From Selenomonadaceae bacterium (GTDB lineage Bacteria > Bacillota > Negativicutes > Selenomonadales > Selenomonadaceae): a DNA stretch of 12,419 bases. This document shows positions 7,018-12,419 of the stretch, one piece after another (position 1 is the first letter of the stretch; each line of letters opens with the position of its first letter). A program made the translations under genes and the position numbers. The stretch is from NCBI GenBank assembly GCA_016286075.1, contig JAEERZ010000035.1, positions 1-12,419 on the forward strand, in the 5' to 3' direction. The notes under the pieces were generated by a model that was given only the letters and a program-made list of their open reading frames with translations, was not told the origin of the DNA and did not search any database.

Positions 7018-7803
7018 TTACGCCATACGTTTGTGGAAAATGTTCATGACGAAGAAGCGTTCCAGCGCGTCGAGGAGCTCCGACTTCCGGGCGGATTTCA
7101 GCAGATAGCCGTCGGGCTTGTGCTTGACGATGCGCATGACGCTCTCCCTGTCGTTGACGCCCGTGAGGAAGATGATCGGAATGTCCGCGGTCTGCGGTGT
7201 GCCGTGCAGCCATTGCATCACGTCGTAGCCGTCGAGGTCGGGCATTTCGTAATCCAGCAGGATCAAGTCGGGAGCTCGATGGTGCTGGATGTAGGTCACG
7301 GCCTCGACGCCGGAATTTACGCCGACGATGTTGTAATATTTGTTCATCCAGTAGTCCATGATCATCAGGAAGTCGCTGTCGTCGTCCACGACGAGGAGCG
7401 TTTTCTTCCGGCGAAACTCGTCGTGCGCGTCCGCGAGCTCCGTGAGGTCGTCGGCGACGTCGTTCATGTCGAGGGGGCGCACATAGATATGTGCCGCCCA
7501 CTGGGCGCTTTCCATCTTTCGGACCTGCGCGCGGGTCGCGTTGTCCACGATCAGGCACATGGATTTGTACTCGTCGCGGCAGAGGTCGGCCAGATAGTGC
7601 ATGACGATTTCCGTCTTCGTGCTGGTGTAATCGAGGTAGCAGAGGAAAATATCGGTGCAGTGACGATTTTTGTTGATTTCGTCGATGTCCGAAGGGATCG
7701 CGAGGACGCGGAACCCCGCTTCGGTCAGCCGATTTTCCACCGCCTGCGTCACGATATGCTTTTCCTGCCCGATATAGACGATCGTGCGCATCGGTTGTTT
7801 CAT
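7018..7803 (-). CDS. Tandem receiver protein: degenerate receiver plus intact REC
   Basis: This 261-residue cytosolic protein has two receiver-like halves. Residues about 5-120 have a receiver-like strand/helix rhythm but lack the chemistry. The acidic pair is replaced by GQ (residues 12-13), no aspartate aligns cleanly with the acceptor site (the nearest is D58 in YLDYT), and the conserved Lys-Pro is R109-P110. Residues about 133-252 form an intact REC: D140-D142, acceptor D184 in LLDYEMP, T214 in FLTG and K236 in YLLKS. This half closely resembles REC2 of the FIST kinase, sharing VNSG, LLDYEMP, FLTG and P-x-G-x-LLK. The start ATG overlaps the stop of the REC-Hpt gene by 4 bases (ATGA), with GGAGG 7 bases upstream. 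Likely role: terminal phosphate acceptor of the relay. No output domain follows, so signalling would be by protein contact, or the protein is a phosphate sink. Confidence 0.9.
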   Translation of the reverse strand: MKQPMRTIVYIGQEKHIVTQAVENRLTEAGFRVLAIPSDIDEINKNRHCTDIFLCYLDYTSTKTEIVMHYLADLCRDEYKSMCLIVDNATRAQVRKMESAQWAAHIYVRPLDMNDVADDLTELADAHDEFRRKKTLLVVDDDSDFLMIMDYWMNKYYNIVGVNSGVEAVTYIQHHRAPDLILLDYEMPDLDGYDVMQWLHGTPQTADIPIIFLTGVNDRESVMRIVKHKPDGYLLKSARKSELLDALERFFVMNIFHKRMA

Positions 7804-8621
7804 GGTTCGTCCTCCGCGTCTTCGGCCAGCGGCGCTAAATGGTCGGAATAGACGCGATACGCCGAGAGGAGATTCGGCGTCTTTTCCCGGATTGCGTCAA
7901 AGTCGCCGGCTTTTCCCGCCGCTTCCATCTCTGCGGCGGCCTCCGAAAGTCCCACCGCGCCGACGAGGCGCGCCATGCTTTTCAGCGAATGGACTTTCAG
8001 CGTGTAGTGGCTGAAATCCTCCTCCGTAAGAAGCCGGTCGATTTCGTCGGCTTTGTCCTGGATGGACGCGGCGAAGACGGAGAGGGCGTCCAAGTAGTCG
8101 TCCGCCGTTTCGCAGTTGCCCATGCCGTAAGAAAGGTCGAGTCCCGGAACGCCGGAAAGCCAGCCGGGGAGCTTTGCCAGTTCCTCTTTCAGCTTCGTTT
8201 CCTCGTCGTCACGTTTCTGATGGTCTTCGACGCTGCCCTCCGGCAGATACGTCATCAGCACCTCCGAGAGGCGCTGGGGCTGAATGGGTTTTATCAGCAC
8301 GTCGGCGAAGCCCGCCGCTTTATAGAGATTGATATTGTCTTTCGCCGCCTCTACCGTATGGCAGACCACCGGCACTTCGCGGCCCTGCTCCTTGAAGATT
8401 TCCTTGAGCCGCACGAAAGTGTCCACGCCGTCGATACCGGGCATTCTGTGGTCGAGAAGAATCAGGTCGTACTGATTTTCGCGGCAGAGCTTCAAGCATT
8501 CCTCGCCGCTTTCCGCCAGATCGGCCATCACGCCGTTTGACGCGAGGAGCGATGAGAGGATCATGCGGTTGACCCGCATATCGTCGACGATCAGCACGCG
8601 GGACTGCGGTTTTGTATCCAT
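7800..8621 (-). CDS. REC-Hpt phosphorelay intermediate protein
   Basis: This 273-residue soluble protein joins a receiver to a histidine phosphotransfer domain. REC (about 7-127) has D13/D14, acceptor D57 in LDHRMPGIDG, T89 and K111. A charged linker (130-150) leads to Hpt (about 163-262) with H211 in KVHSLKSMA. Both domains match REC1-Hpt of the FIST kinase motif by motif (AESGEEC; LDHRMPG-x-DG; KVHSLKSMA; EAAGK-x-GD-x-DAI), which indicates common descent by duplication. It supplies the Hpt that the divergently encoded PAS kinase lacks, so the likely relay is PAS-kinase H315 to D612, to this H211, to D184 of the next gene, with its own D57 as an alternative acceptor. That wiring is inference. 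An AAGG ribosome-binding site lies about 11 bases before the ATG at 8621. The gene is cotranscribed with, and overlaps, the tandem receiver gene. Confidence 0.93.
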   Translation of the reverse strand: MDTKPQSRVLIVDDMRVNRMILSSLLASNGVMADLAESGEECLKLCRENQYDLILLDHRMPGIDGVDTFVRLKEIFKEQGREVPVVCHTVEAAKDNINLYKAAGFADVLIKPIQPQRLSEVLMTYLPEGSVEDHQKRDDEETKLKEELAKLPGWLSGVPGLDLSYGMGNCETADDYLDALSVFAASIQDKADEIDRLLTEEDFSHYTLKVHSLKSMARLVGAVGLSEAAAEMEAAGKAGDFDAIREKTPNLLSAYRVYSDHLAPLAEDAEDEP

Positions 8622-8663
8622 AGGGATTCAGCCTTCTTTCCGGAATAATCTCTGTCAGTAAGA

Positions 8664-8673
8664 AGTATAGCAC
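8664..8673 (-). promoter_or_regulatory. Candidate extended -10 promoter of the REC-Hpt operon
   Basis: On the minus strand GTGCTATACT gives an extended -10 (TG-N-TATACT) about 43 bases upstream of the ATG at 8621. The -35 position (TTTTCG) is poor. It lies back to back with the TATAAT box of the PAS kinase gene. Confidence 0.45.
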
Positions 8674-8678
8674 AAGAA

Positions 8679-8715
8679 AACGCCTGCGAAAATGTTTTTC
8701 TTTCCGCAAGGCGTT
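8679..8715. promoter_or_regulatory. Imperfect inverted repeat in the divergent promoter region
   Basis: AACGCCT (8679-8685) pairs with AGGCGTT (8709-8715). The stem continues as GCG/CGC and AAA/TTT with two single-base bulges and a short loop. It overlaps the -35 region of the leftward promoter candidate and lies between the two start sites, so it could be a regulator-binding site or a remnant hairpin. No clear T tract follows on the plus strand. Confidence 0.35.
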
Positions 8716-8778
8716 GACGGCGCTTGAAAATATATCGAAAAATATAGACAAGAAATATAGAAATAAAGAGAGTGAAGT

Positions 8779-8784
8779 TATAAT
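8779..8784 (+). promoter_or_regulatory. Candidate -10 box of the PAS hybrid kinase operon
   Basis: A perfect TATAAT lies 43 bases upstream of the chosen ATG (8827). No convincing -35 box is present at 16-18 bases, and TAGACA at 8745-8750 is too far away, so activator-dependent transcription is possible. The upstream 8730-8770 is AT-rich. Confidence 0.4.
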
Positions 8785-8826
8785 TCGTAATATCTTCATT
8801 CTTTGCGTAAGAAAGGAATGGGAACC

Positions 8827-10890
8827 ATGAGCGAAAACATCCTGCCCGCGAACGCGACGGAGACTTCCTTGGAGGCGCTGCGGAGCATGGCCGAGAAAAT
8901 GCCGGGCGGCTTCTTCATCTATCGCGCGGAAGGAGACGAGACCATCCTCTATCTCAACGACGTGATGCTGGATATTTTCGGCTGCGCCACGGAGGAGGAA
9001 TTTCGCGAGCTGACAGGGGGCACTTTCAAGGGACTGGTCTATCCTGACGACTTGCCCGACGTCGAGGCGTCGATTTTGCAGCAGGTCAAGAGGAACGACA
9101 AGCGACTCGACTATGTGAAGTACCGCATTCGCCGAAAAGACGGGGCAATCCGCTGGGTGGACGACTATGGGCGGCTCGTGCATACCGAGGAAGGCGGCGA
9201 CGTCTATTATGTCTTTATCCGCGACATTACCGAGATTCGCGCCGTACGGGAGGAGAGCCGCCGCAGCGCGCGGGTCATCGAAGGACTTTCCGTAGGCTAT
9301 TCGTCGATTTTCCTGCTGGATTTTGCGTCGGGCGTTTTGCGTCCCTATCGGCAGGAGAATGGGATTTTCCGCGAGATTGTCGCGCGCCTTGCAGAGGGCG
9401 GCGAACCCAACGCGGATTTTCGGCGCGTCTTCGCGGAGTACGGGCAGCAATACGTATTGCCGGAGGATCAGGCGTTTTTCCACCGGCAGACGGAGGAACA
9501 TCATATCAGCGAGCGGCTCGACAAAGAGAGCTCCTACGCTGTGACATACCGCTGCAAAGGGGAGGGGAAAGCCCCCGTTTATATGGAAATGTCCGTAGTC
9601 CGCGTCAAGGATTTCGATATTTCCGGCGCCGTCTTGGGCTTCCGCGACGTGACCGCGCGGATTTCCAGCGTTCAGCGCGAGCTTTCGGAAAAAATGGAAA
9701 TGGAGAACGAGCTGGAGCGGGAAAAGCGAGCCAACGAAATCAAGTCCGCGTTCCTGTTCAGCGTGTCCCATGACATCCGTACGCCGATGAATTCCATCAC
9801 GGGATTTACGGCTCTCGCGAAAAGCCACATGGATGATCCGGAACTGCTGGCGGAGTTCCTCGGCAACGTGGAGGAAGCCAGCAGCCACCTTTTGGCGTTG
9901 ATTGAAAACTTAATCGAAATGAGCAGCCTGTCCCAAGAGAAATTTACGCTGGACGATCTGCCCGCGAGCCTTGACGACGAGATTTGCGCCGTCGTCGATA
10001 TGTTCCGGCCGCAGGCCGAGGAAAAGCAGATTGCTTTGACGACGGATCTGAACCTGCCGCCCACTGACGTGCTGCTGGACACGGTGCGCTTCCGCCGCCT
10101 GCTGAGCAATCTGGTGGACAACGCGGTGAAATTCACGCCGGAAGGAGGCCACGTCACGGTCGCCGCGCGGCGGAGATTCGCCTCTGGCTCCGGGTACGCG
10201 CGCTTTGAGATTTCCGTCGTCGACGACGGCGTCGGCATGGCGGAAGGATTTTTGCGGCGGATCGGCAAAGTCTTCGAGCGTGAGAAGAGCTCCACGGAGT
10301 CCGGCTACATCGGCACGGGTCTCGGGCTCGCCATCGCGAAGAAAATCCTTGATCTCATGGGCGGCTCCATCAATATCAAGAGCGAAAAGGGGAAGGGATC
10401 CACGTTCATCATCTCGCTGCCGCTGAAACAGGTTGGCGCGGCTCGCAAGAGCCTTTCGCCTGCTGCGGAGAAAGCGGAAGACATAAAAGCGGCCGGCGCC
10501 TATCGCTTACTGATGGCAGAGGATATGGGCGTCAACCGCCTGATCGCGGAAGAGATGCTGAAAGGGGCCGGCTTCGAGGTCGAGTCGGTGCCGGACGGCT
10601 GCGACGCGGTGGACGCCGTCGCGTGCCATCCCGAGCATTATTACGACGCGGTAATCATGGATATCCAAATGCCCGTGATGAACGGCTACGAAGCCACGCG
10701 CCGCATTCGCGCCATGAACCGCGAGGACGCGCAGAATATCCCGATTATCGCGCTCAGCGCGAACTCCCGCGAGCAGGACAAGAAGGAGAGCCTCGAAAAC
10801 GGCATGAACGCCCATGTGGCGAAGCCCTTCGATTTGGCGGTTTTGGTAGATACGCTGAACGAGTATATCGCGGCGGCGAGAAAAGAATAG
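8827..10890 (+). CDS. PAS-type hybrid histidine kinase (PAS-PAS-HisKA-HATPase-REC)
   Basis: This 687-residue soluble hybrid kinase lacks signal peptide and membrane helices, so it senses a cytosolic cue. Residues about 18-138 form a PAS fold with a PAC-like end (RRKDGAIRWVDDYGRL, then FIRDITE). Residues about 150-282 form a second, more divergent PAS-like region ending GFRDVTARI. A coiled coil (about 282-307) leads to HisKA with H315 in FSVSHDIRTPMN. HATPase has N432 in LVDNAVKFTPEG, D466 in VVDDGVGM and GTGLGL at 496-501. REC (about 559-683) has E565/D566, acceptor D612 in IMDIQMP, S644 and K666. It has no Hpt domain and no output domain; the REC-Hpt protein encoded divergently is the obvious partner. 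I chose ATG 8827, preceded by AAAGGAA at 8 bases. The in-frame TTG at 8803 and ATG at 8818 lack a properly spaced site. Confidence 0.93.
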   Translation: MSENILPANATETSLEALRSMAEKMPGGFFIYRAEGDETILYLNDVMLDIFGCATEEEFRELTGGTFKGLVYPDDLPDVEASILQQVKRNDKRLDYVKYRIRRKDGAIRWVDDYGRLVHTEEGGDVYYVFIRDITEIRAVREESRRSARVIEGLSVGYSSIFLLDFASGVLRPYRQENGIFREIVARLAEGGEPNADFRRVFAEYGQQYVLPEDQAFFHRQTEEHHISERLDKESSYAVTYRCKGEGKAPVYMEMSVVRVKDFDISGAVLGFRDVTARISSVQRELSEKMEMENELEREKRANEIKSAFLFSVSHDIRTPMNSITGFTALAKSHMDDPELLAEFLGNVEEASSHLLALIENLIEMSSLSQEKFTLDDLPASLDDEICAVVDMFRPQAEEKQIALTTDLNLPPTDVLLDTVRFRRLLSNLVDNAVKFTPEGGHVTVAARRRFASGSGYARFEISVVDDGVGMAEGFLRRIGKVFEREKSSTESGYIGTGLGLAIAKKILDLMGGSINIKSEKGKGSTFIISLPLKQVGAARKSLSPAAEKAEDIKAAGAYRLLMAEDMGVNRLIAEEMLKGAGFEVESVPDGCDAVDAVACHPEHYYDAVIMDIQMPVMNGYEATRRIRAMNREDAQNIPIIALSANSREQDKKESLENGMNAHVAKPFDLAVLVDTLNEYIAAARKE

Positions 10891-10918
10891 CGGAGTTGAT
10901 GGGGAAGGAGAGAGACGT

Positions 10919-11677
10919 ATGAAGAAATGGTTTGCGGTTTTGTGGGCTGTGGTAGTTTTTGCGGTCGCTTCTATGGGGCAGGCAGCGGAGTGCGCGAGAA
11001 GCCAGTCGCCCGACGACGCCTCCGGTTTCGTGGAGCTGGCCGAGGCCGTGCCCGACGTCATTCTGGAAATCCGCTACTACTCGACCTATAATTTTGTCGG
11101 CGACCGTATCGACGGCTATTATGCGCCCTGCGTCCTGATGACGCGGGAAGCGGCGGAGGCTTTGAAAGCCGTGTCGGACGACGTGAAGGCGCAGGGCTAT
11201 CGGCTGAAGGTTTACGACGCGTATCGCCCGCAGATGGCGGTCAATCATTTCGTGCGCTGGGCGGAAGACTTGGCGGACGTGCGCATGAAGCCTTATTTTT
11301 ACCCGAACGAGAATAAGGACGTGCTGTTCGAGAAGGGCTATATCGCCGCAAAATCGGGACACAGCAGGGGCAGCACCATCGACCTGACGCTGTTCGATAT
11401 GGCGACGGGCAAGGAAGTGGACATGGGAGGCACCTTCGATTATTTCGGCCTTGAGAGTCATCCCGCATGGTGCGGAAATCCTGATACGGGAGAGTATGAA
11501 GGGAACGCCGAAGGAGGCATCACGGAAGAGCAATTCCGCAACCGCATGATTCTCCGCACGGCGATGCTTAGCCACGGTTTCAAGCCCCTCGACGAGGAAT
11601 GGTGGCACTTCACGCTGAAGAACGAGCCGTATCCTGAAACGTATTTCACGTTCCCGGTGCAGCGGCTGGCGAAATAA
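10919..11677 (+). CDS. Secreted VanX-like D-alanyl-D-alanine dipeptidase (peptidase M15D)
   Basis: This 252-residue zinc dipeptidase of the VanX/DdpX family hydrolyses D-Ala-D-Ala or related dipeptides. The family signature is complete: R103 in YDAYRP, zinc ligands H148 and D155 in SGHSRGSTID, catalytic E227 and third zinc ligand H230 in EEWWH. Unlike cytosolic VanX and DdpX, it begins with a signal peptide (MKKW, a hydrophobic core at about 5-18, and a likely cut after residue 23 near GQAA). It should therefore act in the periplasm or outside, trimming or scavenging muropeptide-derived D-Ala-D-Ala rather than depleting the cytosolic precursor. No lipobox is seen. It starts 28 bases after the PAS kinase with a strong GGAGAG site and is probably cotranscribed with it. 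Nothing like vanS/vanR/vanH/vanA is nearby, so a glycopeptide-resistance role is not supported. Confidence 0.9.
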   Translation: MKKWFAVLWAVVVFAVASMGQAAECARSQSPDDASGFVELAEAVPDVILEIRYYSTYNFVGDRIDGYYAPCVLMTREAAEALKAVSDDVKAQGYRLKVYDAYRPQMAVNHFVRWAEDLADVRMKPYFYPNENKDVLFEKGYIAAKSGHSRGSTIDLTLFDMATGKEVDMGGTFDYFGLESHPAWCGNPDTGEYEGNAEGGITEEQFRNRMILRTAMLSHGFKPLDEEWWHFTLKNEPYPETYFTFPVQRLAK

Positions 11678-11701
11678 ATATTTAAAGTGAAAAGGGAAAA
11701 T

Positions 11702-12181
11702 ATGATTCGAGCTTATCGTAAAGAGGATCTGCCCGCGATGGTTTCGATATGGAATGAAATCGTGGCGGAGGGAATTGCTTTCCCGCAGGAGGAAACGCTG
11801 GATATTCGGGAGGGGGAAAAGTTCTTTGCTTCCCAGAGCTACACGGGCGTGGCCGAGAAGGAAGAGCAGGGCGTTCTGGGGCTTTATATTTTGCACCCGA
11901 ACAACGTAGGAAGGTGCGGTCATATCTGCAACGCCAGCTACGCCGTGAGCTCCGCCTGTCGCGGACTGCATATCGGGGAAGCGTTGGTGAAGGACTGCAT
12001 CGTGCAGGCGAAGGAACTCGGCTTTTCCATATTGCAATTCAACGCGGTGGTGGAAAGCAATCACCACGCCCGCCATTTGTACGAGAGACTGGGCTTCGTG
12101 CAGCTCGGCACGATTCCGGGAGGCTTCCGCATGAAGGACGGGCGTTTCGAGAATATCTGTCCCTATTATTATTCGCTGTAG
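11702..12181 (+). CDS. GNAT-family N-acetyltransferase
   Basis: This 159-residue single-domain GNAT enzyme transfers an acetyl group from acetyl-CoA to an amine. It opens with the family's IRAYRKEDL strand-helix. The acetyl-CoA loop is RGLHIGEAL (87-95), in which the first conserved glycine of R-x-x-G-x-G is His90. The C-terminal N-x-x-A-x-x-LYERLGF lies at 120-132. The block NASYAVSS (77-84) followed by the CoA loop, and the later GTIPGGFR (136-143), recall a Firmicute GNAT subgroup related to proline-analogue (azetidine carboxylate) acetyltransferases. I recall this only loosely, and the substrate is unknown. I chose ATG 11702 with AAGGGAA just upstream; the in-frame GTG at 11687 has no ribosome-binding site. 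It follows the dipeptidase by 24 bases and ends the PAS kinase operon, so acetylation of a product released from cell wall is conceivable but unproven. Confidence 0.85.
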   Translation: MIRAYRKEDLPAMVSIWNEIVAEGIAFPQEETLDIREGEKFFASQSYTGVAEKEEQGVLGLYILHPNNVGRCGHICNASYAVSSACRGLHIGEALVKDCIVQAKELGFSILQFNAVVESNHHARHLYERLGFVQLGTIPGGFRMKDGRFENICPYYYSL

Positions 12182-12203
12182 CTATCTTTCCTAAGAATGA
12201 AAC

Positions 12204-12243
12204 AAAAGGGAGCGGCCTTGCAATGAAGCCGCTCCTTTTCTTT
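12204..12243. terminator. Bidirectional intrinsic terminator between convergent genes
   Basis: AAAAGG(G)AGCGGC (12204-12216) pairs with GCCGCTCCTTTT (12228-12239) with one bulged G, followed by CTTT on the plus strand. On the minus strand the stem is followed by TTTTGTTTCATT. It ends the kinase-dipeptidase-GNAT operon and probably also the convergent minus-strand gene. Confidence 0.8.
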
Positions 12244-12254
12244 GCGCTTATCCG

Positions 12255-12419
12255 TCACGTTTTCAGCTTGAACTTTTTTCGTCTGGCCGTAAACCGGGCA
12301 GAAATAGTCTCCGTCTCGGCGTCGAGATTGCCGCTGTACTCAGCCTGGCTTTCAGCTATGCGGGGATTTCCTTCTTCGCCATTTCCCACGACAAAGGAAA
12401 CAGTGCCCTGTGTTTTCTT
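12255..12419 (-). CDS. C-terminal fragment of an unidentified protein
   Basis: An open minus-strand frame enters from the right edge and ends at TGA (12255-12257), giving 54 residues. The sequence is polar and acidic (VGNGEEGNPRIAESQAEYSG), then ends in a basic tail (ARRKKFKLKT). I do not recognise a family. Support comes from the uninterrupted frame, plausible composition, and its position just before a T-rich bidirectional hairpin. The other minus-strand frames look less protein-like. The N-terminus lies outside the window. Confidence 0.5.
   Translation of the reverse strand, partial: KKTQGTVSFVVGNGEEGNPRIAESQAEYSGNLDAETETISARFTARRKKFKLKT

Noticed and set aside
8320..9888. Minus-strand open frame of 522 codons across the PAS kinase and the divergent promoter
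   Set aside because: It overlaps two well-supported kinase/receiver genes and the AT-rich promoter region, and has no recognisable protein features.
10919..11677. Vancomycin-resistance gene cluster
   Set aside because: The VanX-like protein has a signal peptide, and no ligase, dehydrogenase or VanRS pair is present. The adjacent kinase is a cytosolic PAS hybrid kinase rather than VanS-like.
10754..12076. Minus-strand open frame of 440 codons opposite the dipeptidase and GNAT genes
   Set aside because: It is a shadow of the genuine plus-strand genes, with low-complexity composition and no ribosome-binding site evidence.
1..12419. CRISPR array, tRNA, rRNA, phage or integrase-type genes
   Set aside because: No regularly spaced repeats, no tRNA-like or rRNA sequence, and no integrase, transposase or phage structural protein was seen.

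Overview
The window is GC-rich, gene-dense bacterial DNA with strongly GC-biased third positions, which makes long shadow frames on the opposite strands. Its gene content points to a diderm Firmicute of the Negativicutes (Selenomonas-like). It pairs an AsmA/TamB-like envelope protein, expected only in cells with an outer membrane, with hybrid kinases of the style common in Firmicutes (LDHRMPG receivers, SHDIRTPMN H-boxes, KVHSLKSMA Hpt domains). This placement is inference, since no rRNA or other marker gene is present.

Left block (1-3108, minus strand). Four tightly packed genes read leftward: an unrecognised 190-aa protein, an AsmA-like membrane-anchored protein, the thiamin pathway kinase ThiD, and the first 40 codons of a TauE/SafE-family permease. 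Three of the junctions are overlaps or short gaps, so this is probably one transcript. A 522-base intergenic region follows (3109-3630). It holds two strong stem-loops, a GC-rich patch without a convincing gene, and candidate promoters for the flanking divergent genes.

Central block (3631-10890) is a dense multistep phosphorelay locus. A cytosolic FIST-sensor hybrid kinase (FIST_N, FIST_C, HisKA, HATPase, REC, Hpt, REC) runs rightward. It converges on a minus-strand pair: a REC-Hpt protein, then a protein with a degenerate receiver followed by an intact receiver. That pair is divergent from a second cytosolic hybrid kinase (two PAS-like regions, HisKA, HATPase, REC) that has no Hpt of its own. 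The REC-Hpt and REC modules of the minus-strand pair resemble the C-terminal REC-Hpt-REC of the FIST kinase motif by motif. The locus therefore looks like one relay present both as a fused protein and as a split set of genes. No protein here carries a DNA-binding, GGDEF/EAL or other recognisable output domain.

Right block (10919-12419). Immediately behind the PAS kinase, and probably cotranscribed with it, are a secreted VanX-like D-Ala-D-Ala dipeptidase and a GNAT acetyltransferase, ended by a hairpin terminator. The last 165 bases hold the C-terminus of an unidentified minus-strand gene that converges on that terminator.

The best leads are the duplicated fused/split relay without an output domain, its linkage to an envelope dipeptidase, and a palindromic element of about 54 bp that appears to sit inside a terminator hairpin between the two relay halves.
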